64,000 nucleotides of DNA from Dipteris shenzhenensis. Taxonomy: Eukaryota; Polypodiophyta; Polypodiopsida; Gleicheniales. The stretch lies in NCBI GenBank assembly GCA_047967505.1, contig CM106541.1. The stretch is one strand, 5' to 3'. A program made the position numbers and the translations under genes. Shown piece after piece: positions 45,741 to 56,749 of the stretch (position 1 is its first letter; the number at the start of each line of letters is the position of its first letter). The notes below the pieces were generated by a model that was given only the letters and a program-made list of their open reading frames with translations, had not been told where the DNA came from and did not search any database.

Positions 45741-45926
45741 TTGAGCACTGAAAGCTGAGAGTTCGTAAATGTTGTTATGCCGTGTACCTTTACCAACGAC
45801 CTTTCCTTGAAGATCCAGGATCTATGTACCATTCTTATCGAATTGAACTTTGAGGTCGTGATCCGTGATCGCAGAAATGGACAACAAGTTCCTCTTGATA
45901 TTTGGCACATAAAGAACATCGGACAA

Positions 45927-46924
45927 CTATTTTAGAACTCCATCTGACTTGAGAGCAATCGTACCTTTTCCTTTTACCGGACATTTTGCATCATTGCCAA
46001 CTGCTACCAGGATGTCATTCCCTACCGGCTGTAGAGAGGTATACCAATCCTTCCGACTAGTCATGTGGCACGATGCACCACTGTCAATGATCCAAGGTTC
46101 ATTCGTAGGTACATGAACTGCCTCCGTGCGAATCTCCTCAATTGCTACAAACAACTCTACTGGTACTGCCTGCGCGCTGTTGCTGGACTCTTTCTTTACT
46201 CCGTTCTTCTCATCTGCAATCTTCTTTCGGCACTCATTCTGCTTGTGCCCTGCCTTGTTGCAATAGAAGCACTTGATCTTCTTCTTTCTCTTTTTATCAT
46301 CAGAAGAAGATGGGTTACCAGAGTCCTTACCCTTACCTTTCTTTGCTTCGCTCCAGAAAGCCGAATCTTCTCTAGTCCTCGTCTTTTGACGCATCTCCTC
46401 CTCTAGAAGCATCGCGCTGAAATCCTCAAAGTTGAGGGGTGGATTTTTGTTCTGCGTATTCAGCGCCCTAACAAGACCGTCGTACTTTGGTGGGAGAATC
46501 CGTATGCACCTTTGTGCTAGATTCTCGCTGGTGATGGTGATGCCAATCGCAGTCATCTGATCGCGCAGATTCTTCACCCTAGTGATGAACTTCTGTGCCG
46601 TTTCAGACTCAGACAACTTCTCGTTCGCGAGTTGAGTCTCCAAATTCTGAATCCGTGTCTGATTTGTGGTCTCGTGCTGATGTTTCAAGACCTCCATGCC
46701 TCCTCTGCTGTGGTGACATGTTGAATGAACGCCATGATGGAATCACTAACACTGCAAACAATAGAACACAACACATCTGCATTTCTTCTTGTCCACGTGA
46801 GAATCTCATCCACAGTTGGTACTATCTGTTGTCCTGCATTGGCTGGATCCGGTCTCGCAACTAGCCTCACATCCATAGCAGTGTCCCAAAGCTCATATGC
46901 GCTTAGGATGGTCTTCATGTCCAA
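45927..46924 (-). pseudogene. copia B gag-protease
   Basis: Gag begins at about 46924 (MDMKTILSAYELWD). One base is missing near 46697, where AEEAWRS runs into a stop and the frame resumes LKHQHETTNQTR. The long frame 45927-46697 then gives the capsid part, an intact CCHC knuckle (CFYCNKAGHKQNEC) and protease with the active-site triad intact (WIIDSGASCHM). It ends in VGNDAKCPVKGKG. The pre-integrase region follows after a stop. Confidence 0.75.
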
Positions 46925-47044
46925 CTTTTCACTTTCGCCAAAGAGTGGGATTCACAGTCTTGTGGGCTGGGCCATCTCTCACAATCTCCTCACAATCTAC
47001 TCGCAAACAGAAAACACACTACCAAATCTTCTTGCTAGAGTCCA

Positions 47045-47057
47045 GGCTCTGATACCA
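47045..47057 (-). other. Primer-binding site of copia B
   Basis: TGGTATCAGAGCC on the minus strand directly follows the LTR end (TTAGA at 47058-47062). It is a perfect match to the initiator tRNA-Met type. Confidence 0.85.
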
Positions 47058-47803
47058 TCTAAAAAAAATAATACAACGTCTATGCTCAACAGATAACAGG
47101 ATCTCGTGCACAAGAGAGAAAACAAGATAGTATGGAGAATCAAAAATTTGATTACAGTAGAACTGATACAATAGATGGAGCTGCCTCCCAACCGTGCGCT
47201 CCTGTGAAAGAAGCTTCGATGGCATGTTGGAAACAGTAGAAGACGAAGGCTGGATGCTAAGGAATCAGGGTTGCTATAGCCAGTGATAAAATGGGCTTCA
47301 TGGGCTTGCTCTTATATAGCCACCAGTCATAGTCGGTTAGGCTCAATTGTATGACTGACCCAGTCCGCCCAAAACGGTCGACTGGGGGTCGGTCCCAAAA
47401 TAGGCCACCGACCATACGATAGAACCGGTGCACAAAATAGAGCAACTGACCTACGGACACCGTTCGGCCCAGAGCCACGGCCCAGAGCCATCCGGGATTA
47501 TCTGAGGCTCCAAATGGGCCTCGCAACTTGAGAGTGGGCTGCCCCGGGAAACGCTCCATCTACCCTCAATGCGGTCAATCAAGGGATGCCTTCCTGCACT
47601 TGCATGTATCCTAGTTGGTGGTGTGCCAACTCTATCTGAAGCTGTCCAGCCATTAGGCCACACATGGCTCCCATCTGGTGTCCAAACCAGGACCTATCGG
47701 ATAATCGAGCTACTCAAATGCCTTCTCCTCATATGGGGGGCTTACAAGTAGAGTTAGCTGGTTCCTGCGTAGTTACACGAGAGTGGAGCATTGATATTTA
47801 ACA
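47058..47803 (-). repeat. 5' LTR of copia B
   Basis: 746 bases, reverse complement of and clearly related to 61901-62626. It starts TGTTAAATATCAATGC (minus), has a TATA box (GCTATATAAGAGC, minus, near 47306-47318) and ends TTTTTTTTAGA where the 3' copy has TTTTCTTACA. Moderate divergence from the 3' LTR indicates an old insertion. Confidence 0.8.
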
Positions 47804-49500
47804 TGTATTACATCTTGTATCCTTTCGCCTTAGCCTTATCCTCCGCACTCTGTAGCACTTTATGTTTCATCTTCTCAGAGCCCTCTAGCCCGAGGGATTA
47901 AGTGTCCACTTTGCCTATCTCCTCTTTGAAGTTACGCTGGTACTCCTTTTGCACATGAGCCACCCACAAATGTGTGAGATAACATGTGGCAAAGGATTTC
48001 AATGCAAGGAATGTATAACTCCACGTAAAAACAATTTGTGCAAGAACAACCATGGGCAAGTTGAAACAAGCCTTGATATCCCACTTCTCTCCCTCACAAG
48101 CATGGCCTCCACCAGCCTTTTGTCCTCATGGGTGAAATAGTGCATGAGTGTGTCTCTATTTTTAGTGCCAAAATTTTGCATCATGAAGATATCATGTGCT
48201 ATTGTGTGAGGGACATGTAGACAAGCAAGCTTGCACACAGAGATACAATGGGTGAGATGATTTTTTGCAATATACACAAAACACTCCAAAGCACAACACT
48301 AGCACTATCAAGTGGTATGATACTGATTTATCTCAGCAAGGGCAAGCAACACCTCTCCCTCCTGTGTGCGCTCTAATTGCAACAACTTGCAACGCACTCT
48401 AATGTGATGTTGTAGGCAGCTTGAATACACTGTAAGGCAAATGTAATTTGTAAGTGCCAAATGGTAAGTGCCGAATGGTGGGAAGGATGAACACATGGTA
48501 GCAAAGAAAAGTCAAAGACACAAAAGGCAAGACAAGGTACTTGTGTTGATCCACCCTAGCTAGGCCTTCATCTTGTGCCAAATGGTGGGAAGGATGAACA
48601 CATGGTAGCAAAGAAAAGTCTCAGAAAAGTCAAATACACAAAAGGCAAGACAAGGTACTTGTGTTGATCCACCCTAGCTAGGCCTTCATCTTGTGGTTGC
48701 CATCCCAAACCAAGAACTTTTTTTCCTTAAGGTGCACCCAATCTGGTTTTGAATCAATGTCATTCTCAAATTCTTAGTTTATCAAGTCCCATAATGGCCT
48801 ACTGGTGCGATGGCAGTCCTCATTGGTGCATACAAGGTCTTGCTCACTCGGACACCCAAGTGACACAAGAAAGTCACCCCTGCTATCAATGTATCCCTGA
48901 GAATAAAACCTATCCTCGAGAACTCCTAGGTTGTTGCCCACTATCTTGATGGCCTCGTTTATGGACAAGCTTGCACAAGGGTATCAATGGGAGCTCTGAA
49001 TTTTCTCTCATCATAATGATGTCCATCAATTGCTGCAATAAGTCCACCCATATTTGTTTCCCATAACGGGTACCTAGGTCTTTTGGATAACGAGTCTCCC
49101 CATGCTCCTTCTCCACAGCACGCCATCTGTGCCGCCACTACTCTCTACTACTACTGGTCCTTTTCCCTTACTCTGAACATCTCCACCAGTACTCTCTAGT
49201 TCCTTTCCTTTACTTTGAATAGAGGTTTGCATGTCAATGTTAGAGATCAAAGAGGTATTGTGGACATTTTCCTCCTGCACTATGGCCAAGGAAGAAATCA
49301 GTGAAGCAGGCACTTCTTTTAAAGTGACCTCTGGATGGTCAACTCTTGTATCATGTTGTGAGGTGTATTTTGATCTGCACTATGGTCACAAAGGGTACCA
49401 AGCCCTTGACCACTCCTCAATGCCATCTGTAACACAAGAAATCGAAAGTGAAATCAGAATTTTGAACAACAATAAAAAAAGAGGGAGTGGAATGTTAGTG
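47804..49500 (-). other. Unidentified region with some coding-like frames
   Basis: Minus-strand frames at 49074-49313, 48910-49116 and 48774-48968 partly overlap and have protein-like composition (for example YPKDLGTRYGKQIWVDLLQQ). I do not recognise any family. It is the sequence that flanked the 5' side of copia B before the proposed inversion. Confidence 0.3.
48468..48697. repeat. Tandem duplication, period about 107-120
   Basis: GTGCC-AATGGTGGGAAGGATGA begins both copies (48468 and 48575), and both end TAGGCCTTCATCTTGTG. The second has a short insertion (TCTCAGAAAAG). Copies are nearly identical, so the event is recent. Confidence 0.9.
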
Positions 49501-49974
49501 ATCTAAAGCCTCAGAATGGTTATATTTTAGTTATATATAGTTAGTTAGTTATGTATCATTAGTTAGTTAGTTAGGTATGTATAATTACTTAGTTATATAT
49601 TGTTAACTATACTTAGTTATATTTATAGTTGTTGTTATATAACTAACTATAGTTAGGTTGGTTAGTTATAGTTAGAACTATAGTTAGTTTGGTTATAAGT
49701 AGTTATAATTAGTTTTAGCTAGTTAGTTATAGTTATAGTTAGAGTTATTGTTAGTTATAGTTATAGTTATATATAGTTAGCTATAATTAGTTATATAACT
49801 AAAGTTAGTGAGTTAGTTATATTTTCGTTACAGTTATATGGTTAGTTAGTTCTATAACTAGTTAGTAGTTAGTTTGTTGCATCATTAGTTGGTTCTAGCG
49901 TCTTATAGCACATAGTTAGTTCTAGAATAAGTTATTTCCACAAGTAGTTAGCTTGCTAGTTTAAGGCAGTTACC

Positions 49975-50053
49975 CTAACTTAGTTGGCCATGGGCTAATT
50001 TTGGGTCTTCGTCGAGTGAAAACCCCAAATTGGCCCATGGCCAACTAAGTTAG
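49975..50053. repeat. Palindrome 1 in the TTAGTT array
   Basis: Left arm CTAACTTAGTTGGCCATGGG and right arm CCCATGGCCAACTAAGTTAG are perfect complements. The inner part (ATTTTGGG / CCCCAAAT) pairs less perfectly around a CTTCGTCGAG loop. Confidence 0.85.
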
Positions 50054-50321
50054 GTACACACAGTTGGTTTGTTAGTTAGTTCTAGTTCTAGTTATGGTTA
50101 TGTCATTAGTTATGTTCCAGTTATAGTTATGTCATTAACGCTAGTTCGATGTAGAACTAGTTCGTTAGTTAAATAAGTTCATTAGTTAGTTAAATTAACA
50201 TGTTAGTTAGTTCTAGTTATAACTATGTCGTTAATTAGTTCTAGCGCTAGTTAGATGTAGAACTAGTTAGTTAGTTCTAGCACTAGTTAGATGTAGAACT
50301 AGTTAGCTAGTTCTTTGTAAC

Positions 50322-50402
50322 CCTAATTTAGTTGGCCATGGGCCAATTTGGGGTTTTTGCCAAGCAAAAACCCCAAATTGGCCCATGGCCAGCTAAGTTA
50401 GG
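50322..50402. repeat. Palindrome 2 in the TTAGTT array
   Basis: The best-preserved copy. GGCCATGGGCCAATTTGGGG and CCCCAAATTGGCCCATGGCC pair completely, extended by TTTTT/AAAAA at the loop (GCCAAGC) and by CCTAA-TTAG-T at the base. Arms are about 37 bases. Confidence 0.9.
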
Positions 50403-50737
50403 GGAAAAAATCAAATTGTTTATCAAGCCACAACCATTTTTTCGAGTCTTCATTGCCCATGGCCAAACACACAATTGGTTCATTAGTTAGTTCTAGTTCT
50501 ATTTATGGTTATGTCATTAGTTATGTTCCAGTTATAGTTATATCATTAGCTCTAGCGCTAGTTAGATGTAGAACTAGTTAGTTAGTTAAATTAGTTGTTA
50601 GTTAGTAAATTAACTCGCTAGGTGGTTCTAGTTATAGCTATGTCGTTAGTTAGTTCTAGCGCTAGCCAGATGTAGAGCTAGTTAGTTCGTTCTAGCACTA
50701 GTTAGATGTAGAACTAGTTAGCTAGTTCTTTGTAATC

Positions 50738-50804
50738 CTAATTTAGTTGGCCATGGGCCAATTTGGGGTTTTCACTTGGCGAAAACTCCGAATTGGCCCA
50801 TGGC
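50738..50804. repeat. Palindrome 3 (truncated) in the TTAGTT array
   Basis: The left arm is complete. The right arm ends after GGCCCATGGC, where unrelated sequence begins, so the base of the hairpin is lost. Loop CACTTGGCG. It marks the end of the array. Confidence 0.8.
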
Positions 50805-51131
50805 TCTCCCCATGTGACTAAGTATTGACCGTCCCCCTCCCTTCAAGGCAGTCGATCAAGCGAGCGATGTCAAGTGAGCAAGACCAAATAAGTGAGCAAG
50901 AAAAAGCGAGCAAAGCAGAAATGGTTGGGCTACAAACACATAATCTCATTGTATGCATGTACTCATCATTAATAAAGATTTATAGTGCTTCCTCAACATT
51001 GAGCATGATTAGAACATAACATTGCAAGTGCACATTAGTAATAGTGTTTTATATTCTATGAGATGAGCTTAAATAGAAATGGTTTGGCTATCAACAATAG
51101 GTACTATATAGTTGAAGTGCATCACTTGAGA

Positions 51132-51248
51132 AAAAGAGGGAGCGCATTAATGCGCTACCTGTTTTGGCCCAAAAGATGAGAATTTAGGATGGCTAAATTC
51201 TCATCTTTTGGGCCAAAACAGGCAGCGCGTTAGCACGCTCCCTCTTTT
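51132..51248. repeat. MITE-like hairpin, 117 bp
   Basis: Arms of about 54 bases separated by GGATGGC. The inner 34 bases on each side (GTTTTGGCCCAAAAGATGAG then AATTTA and their complement) pair almost perfectly. Outer parts (AAAAGAGGGAGCGC / GCACGCTCCCTCTTTT) have a few mismatches. The left arm contains a smaller palindrome, GCGCATTAATGCGC. A third partial arm copy, CTTTTGGTCCAAAAGATGAG, follows at 51243. No target duplication is obvious. Confidence 0.75.
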
Positions 51249-51843
51249 GGTCCAAAAGATGAGAATTTTGACGTCTTGTATCTTTTGATTTACAAATCCA
51301 AACGAGGTCATGTTACATATCAAAACGAATGGCAAGGCATGATTTAGATGATTATCAGGGCCTTTTGCACCATTTAGTAAGATTTCATGCATCAAAATGT
51401 GAACTTAATGGAATTATAGCCGATTTGTTACATCAAATCTAGAGGAAAGTTCACCTAATCGGGACCATGTCAATATGTTGTCTATTTTGGCTTCTACTAC
51501 TATTGAATTCTATAAGTAAAGATTGATTTGTTTTGGAATTTAATTCATTTTAAGGAAAGAGATGTACTTACTCTTTAGATTTTTTTGGATTGGTAGGATG
51601 TAAGAGTGTTTCATTAGGAAGGAATTTTTTGCAAACAAAAAAACATGGGTTTTGTTCCAAGAGTGAACATAGTTTGAAAGACCAAACATTTGCTCATGCA
51701 TGCATGTAATGTGGACTATTCCATTCAAGGAGTCCTATGAAACTTTTGACTTGTGTGGAAGATTTAATTGGTGATCTCACTTATGTTGGTGGAGAGAGAG
51801 CTCTTGATTATGGAGGATTACAAAAATTGGATGAGTAAAAGTG

Positions 51844-51893
51844 AGCAAAGATAGGGTGTGTCTTTACTAATGATGCCTTGGAAGACTTTCACA

Positions 51894-51934
<41 letters not shown>

Positions 51935-52176
51935 GCTCGCCATTTTTGGCACACTTTCCAAAAGATACTTGGTTGCCAAAAAACGTCCCCCAAATGTGAT
52001 ATCCATCCCAAATAATCTTTAGATTAAATCTCCAATCAAAGACACATTCCAAAATGGTTATGAAAAGGTTTACCTATTGTAAATTTTAGTCCATCTTTCC
52101 TATAGGCTCAACTATTATAGAGAGAGAGAGAGCGAAGATAGGGTGTGTCTTTACTAATGATGCCTTGGAAGACTTT

Positions 52177-52219
<43 letters not shown>

Positions 52220-52411
52220 GCTCGCCATTTTTGGCACGCTTTCCAAAAGATACTTGGTTGCCAAAAAACGTCCCCCAAATGTGGTATCCATCCCAAAAAA
52301 TCTTTAGATTAAATCTCCAAGCAAAGACACATTCCCAAATGGTTATGAAAAGGTTTACCTATTGTAAATTTTAGTCCATGTTTCCTATAGGCTAAACTAT
52401 TATAGACATAC
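51844..52411. repeat. Tandem duplication, period about 287
   Basis: GCAAAGATAGGGTGTGTC (51845) and GCGAAGATAGGGTGTGTC (52132) begin two copies that share GA microsatellites (51895-51930, 52180-52216), GTGCTCGCCATTTTTGGCAC and a GGTTTACCTATTGTAAATTT end. They differ at roughly ten positions. Minus-strand frames through the repeats are artefacts. Confidence 0.92.
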
Positions 52412-52459
52412 AGAGTCAAATATGAAAGTGTGTAATAAGAGCTTTTCCTAAACCATCTA

Positions 52460-52630
52460 TGAGAGTGCTCTCAACGAAAGCAAGAATGGAAGAGGGAGGG
52501 AGAGAAACAGAGAGCCACACAAGCTTTTGGTGGGTGCAGAACACCCTAATCTTCTTTTTCATTCATTTATATATGTGTTTGAGTATTGTACATAACTGGG
52601 GTAAAGGCATAGTGACCTTTAACCCCCACA
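52460..52630 (-). repeat. 3' LTR of copia C
   Basis: 171 bases. Differs from the 5' copy mainly by an insertion (AAACAGAG) and scattered substitutions. Both hold TTCATTCATTTATATATGTG, a candidate TATA region when read in either sense. The purine-rich AAGTGGGAGGT (minus strand) precedes it. Confidence 0.9.
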
Positions 52631-52683
52631 ACCTCCCACTTAAAGGACAATGTGCCTTTAAGGGAGAACAACTAGTGAGCATA

Positions 52684-54354
52684 CTATCCAATGCCCATCA
52701 ATACACGACAATACTCAAATCGATGACTAGGTAGACTCTTCGTCAGCATATCTGCAGGGTTATCATCTGTATGAACCTTGACAAGCTCTATGCACTTGTC
52801 CACAAGTACCTCCCTGATGAAATGGTACCTAACCTCAATGTGTTTGGTCTTTGCATGAAAGACCGGATTCCATGCTAGCTGAATAGCACTCACGGAATCA
52901 CTATGCAATGTCGGTACACCTATATGAATCCCCAAATCTCCCACTAGCCGATCAAGCCATATAGCCTCCTTGCAACCCTCTATAGATGCAACATACTCAG
53001 CCTCTGTGGTAGACAAAGCAACACACTTCTGTGTGCGAGACATCCATGACACTGCACCACCTGCAAAGGTGAACACATAACTAGAAGTGGATCTCCTACT
53101 ATCCACATGCCCTGCATAGTCTGAATTTGTGTACCCAAGTACACGCATGTCTCCTCTACCAAAGCAGATGCACATCTCCTTGGTACCCTTCATGTACCTC
53201 ATCATGCACTTGACTGCCTCCCAATGCCTCTTTCCTGGATTAGCCATATACCGGCTAACAACTCCCACTACAAATGCAATGTCTAGTCTAGTAGCTATCA
53301 TAGCATACATAGGACTCCCAACTGCTGATGCATAAGGAACCTTGGCCATCATGGCCCTCTCCTCATGTGATTTGGGACTATCTGTATGACTCAGTTTCAC
53401 ATATGGAGGCAATGGAGTACTCACTGCCTTCCCCCCCTCCATATTGAAACACTACAATACTTTTGTAACATACTCCTTCTGTGAAAGCCAAAGGAGTTTC
53501 CTACTCCGATCACGCGTGATGCGCATACCAAGAATATGACCTGCAAGTCCCAAATCCTTCATATCAAAGGCCTCATGCAACTTGTCCTTTAATGCATCTA
53601 GCTCATAAGTATTCTTGCTAGCTAATAGCATATCATCCACATATAGTGCCAGGATTATCAGGCTATTATCCTTAGCCCTTTTAGTGCAGAGGCAGTGATC
53701 AATTTCACTCCTTCTAAAACCCTGGGACCGAATGAAAGCATCAAACTTCTGATACCATTCTCTAGGCGCTTGCTTAAGACCATAGAGACTCTTCTTTAGC
53801 TTGCAAACTAAATGCTCTTTGCCCTTTTCTTCAAAGCCTTCCGGCTGCACCATGTAAATTTCCTCATGCAAATCCCCATGCAAGAAAGCTGTCTTGACAT
53901 GCATCTGCATAAGCTCCATATCCTCTGCTGCCACTAGTCCAAGCATGCATCTAAGTGTGGTCATCGTCACAACCGGAGAGAGTATCTCATCAAAGTCCAC
54001 ACCGTTCTCTTGCTTGAACCCTTTAGCGACCAAATGGGCCTTGTACCTAGGCACATCATCACATGTGACCTTCATTTTGTAGACCCATTTACATGGCAAT
54101 GCTTTCTTTCCATGTGGCAAAGAAACCAAGTCCCAAGTCTTATTCTTCATAAGTGAACTCATCTTTGATTTCATAGCATACTCCCACTTGCATTGATCCT
54201 CGCGCATCATAGCCTCTCTGTAGCAAGAAGGCTCCCCACAATCAGTAAGCATCACATAGTCTACCCTTGCAACAAACCTATCAGGCGGTCTAGACACTCT
54301 AGATGATCTTCTCAAGGGCATTTCAGCTTGCTGTCCCACCTGCATATCAGCCAC
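52684..54354 (-). pseudogene. copia C reverse transcriptase and RNase H
   Basis: 54354-53452 carries RT: WDLVSLPHGKKALPCKWVYK, then the VKTAFLHGDL block (normally DV-TAFL-G), [16 protein letters not shown], and an intact YVDDM catalytic motif. An in-frame stop at 53452-53454 separates it from 53442-52684, which continues GSPMYAMIATRLDIAF and RNase H (GYTNSDYAGHVDSRRSTSSY, STTEAEY, LHSDSVSAI, KTKHIEVRYHFIRE, NPADMLTK). The first RNase H Asp lies in an altered context: YTNSDYA instead of Y-DSD-A, an Asp-to-Asn change. Otherwise close to full length. Confidence 0.85.
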
Positions 54355-54392
54355 ATTTGGCTCATCATTTCCACCAATAGATGATCCATCAT

Positions 54393-55507
54393 CTACCCTT
54401 GATTGTATACTGTGGGAGTACTTGGTGGTACCATTTCTTGCACATTTGGTGCATCGACAGCTTGCTGTCTATCAACATATGCAAGTGGATTCACATCCTG
54501 GAAAGTGATTCTCCTCATTTCCACATCCCTCATGGGTGCCTTATGCATCTTCTTCTCATTGAAGACTACATCATGGCTGCGTATGATCTTCTTTGCTTTT
54601 GGATCCCAGAGACGATAGCCCATCTCTCCACTTTCGCCATAACCCAGAAAGATGCATTTCTTAGACTTAGGATCTAGCTTCTTTTGAAGCTCTTTTGGCA
54701 CATGTGCATATGCCTCACACCCAAATATACGCAAATGAGAGTAAGAGGACTTCTTGCCACTCCATGCCTCTTTAGGATTACCACCATCCAAACTCTTACT
54801 AGGTGATCTATTGATCACATGCACTGTAGTCTTCATTGCCTCAGCCCAAAAACCACTAGAAAGACTTGCATTGGAAAGCATGCATTGCAACCTTTCTTGA
54901 ATGGTACGGTTCATATTTTTTGCAACTGGATTTTGCTCTGGAGTACGAGGGGATGTGAGCTCCCTCTTAATCCCACATGTATCACAGAAATGCTGAAAGT
55001 CATGAGAGGGATACTCTCCACCATTGTCAGTCCGTAGGCATTTAAGCATTCTACCTGACTGATTCTCAACCAAGGCCAGCCATTTTTGAAATACCTGGAA
55101 CACATCACTCTTCTGAGCTATAGCATAAGCCCACACTTTTCTAGTTGCATCATCATAAATGTCACATAGTATTCAGCCCCGCCTAATGACCGTGTAGGCA
55201 TGGGACCACATATGTCTGAATGCACCAAATCAAGCTTTTCAAACTCGTTCTTTCCCCTTATTTTATGGGCTAATTTAGTTTGCTTCCCATAGAGACAGTG
55301 CTCACAAAATTCAAAATCAGAGAAACTCAAATGCGGTACATAACCCAAACGGCATAAGAGTTTCATTTCATTCTGGCTCATGTGCCCCAACCTGCAATGC
55401 CACAAAGAAGTGCTTGGCTGCTCGGTTATTGCAACAACATGATCAAATACCCTTGATACATCTAAGGGATACAAAGTCCCACACTTGGCACCCCTGGCCA
55501 AAAGCAT
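54393..55507 (-). pseudogene. copia C integrase
   Basis: 55507-55118 has the zinc-binding region (LWHCRLGHMS, CEHCLYGKQ) and LVHSDICGP with the first catalytic Asp. A frameshift at about 55120-55136 follows. The frame 55136-54393 has CLRTDNGGEY (second Asp) and then NPVAKNMNRT where functional elements have GVAERMNRT, so the catalytic Glu is Lys. The C-terminal part includes CIFLGYGESGEMGYRLW and SHDVVFNE. Substitution plus frameshift make it inactive. Confidence 0.85.
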
Positions 55508-55562
55508 AGAGCCCTTCTAAATTTTCCAACTCTGAAAGCCAAAAGTGGTGTGAAAACCAGCA

Positions 55563-56749
55563 TCATCTAGCTGACCCACTGAAATAAGACTCTTGGTCAT
55601 GTCTCACATGTTTCAAAATAAATGCAGACCCATTTGCAAAAGAAAACTTTATGTCACCTACTCCCACTATGTCACATGCATAGTCATTTCCAAGATGCAC
55701 ACAACCTGTCTTTCCACTGTCATAAGTGGAGAACCATTCCCTATGGGGAATAACATGGAATGAAGCACTAGAATCCAAAATCCAATCGTGGGAATATGCA
55801 TCATCTGAAGTGGTAAGCAACTCTGCAGATAAACTAGACATGAAGAGAACGTCAGTGTCACTATCATGTGTGACTGCATTGATCTCCTCGATCTTCACTT
55901 TTCCTTTGTCCTCCCTTGGACTCTCTTCCTTTTGATTTGCACCCCAATTTGCATTCTTTTTCTTATCCTTTTGCTCTCTTTTCAGCTTGTAGTAATTCTT
56001 TTTCATATGGCCCTTCTTGCCACAGTGGTAACACTCAATGTTCCGTGCCCTGGATTTGCTACGAGACTTCCCTCTTTCTTGGGACTTCCCCCTGAAGTGT
56101 GATCTGCCCCTTTGCACATTGAAGGCTTGTTGCCGTCCATAGAATTCCATCTAATCTCCTCGGCCAACAAGCTACCCACAACATCATCAAATTTTAGTAC
56201 TCCACCAGGTGCAGAGTTACTGACAGCTGTACGGAAGGTATCCCATGAGGATGGCAATGAACATAAGAGAAATATTGCCTTAGTCTCCGCATCAAAATTC
56301 ATCTTTTGAGCCTAAAGCTGGTTGAAAATAATATTGAATTCATTCCAGTGAGAAGCAATGGAGACCCCTTCCTTCATCTGCAGCTCAAACAACCTCTTCA
56401 TGAGGTAAACTTTATTAGAGGCAGTTTCCTTCTCATAAGTGGCACACAATTTCTTCCATAAATCTTCCGTATTCTGCTCATTTACTACTATGAAATAAAC
56501 TGACTCTGCAAGATGAAGTCTAATAATAGACTTTGCTAATGCATCCAACTCATTCCAATCATCCTCAGACATATTTGCAAGCTTAGCTTCAATCCCTGCC
56601 AAGGGTTTAATCTGCTTCTTTTGAATAAGCACATCCCTTATCTGTTCTTTCCACAAAGAAAAGTTTGTCCCATCAAACTTTTTAATGTTGAAAAACTCCT
56701 TTTCAGACATGGAAGAGGATGCCATGATGCAAATAAAGCAAAATCCCAA
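55563..56749 (-). pseudogene. copia C gag-protease
   Basis: Gag probably starts at the second Met (about 56725, MASSSMSEKEF), giving KFDGTNFSLWKEQIRDVL, and is interrupted by one in-frame stop (56312-56314). Further on, a frameshift near 56100-56010 leads to the knuckle CYHCGKKGHMKKNY, whose last Cys is Tyr. Protease reads WILDSSASFHV, so the D-S-G active site has become D-S-S. All three defects are consistent with relaxed constraint. Confidence 0.8.

Larger units (their letters stand above)
45025..47803 (-). mobile_element. Copia element B, 5' half
   Basis: In minus orientation this contains the 5' LTR (47803 to 47058), PBS, gag, protease, and integrase up to HFKVFGY. RT, RNase H and the 3' LTR are absent here; they occur on the plus strand at 59990-62626. 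The five bases outside the LTR start are ATACA in element orientation (47804-47808), the same as outside the far LTR. Single stops and frameshifts interrupt every domain. Confidence 0.8.
49515..50810. repeat. TTAGTT-type minisatellite array with higher-order units
   Basis: Nearly 1.3 kb is made of TTAGTTAG / TTATAGTTA variants. From about 49970 a higher-order unit appears: a palindrome followed by about 270-330 bases of GTTAGTTCTAG and AGATGTAGAACTAG repeats. Palindromes begin near 49973, 50322 and 50738. The array is too irregular to be a telomere (plant TTTAGGG is absent). Confidence 0.85.

Noticed and set aside
49515-50810. Telomere-like or centromeric satellite
   Set aside because: The units are TTAGTT variants, not TTTAGGG, and the array is short and irregular.
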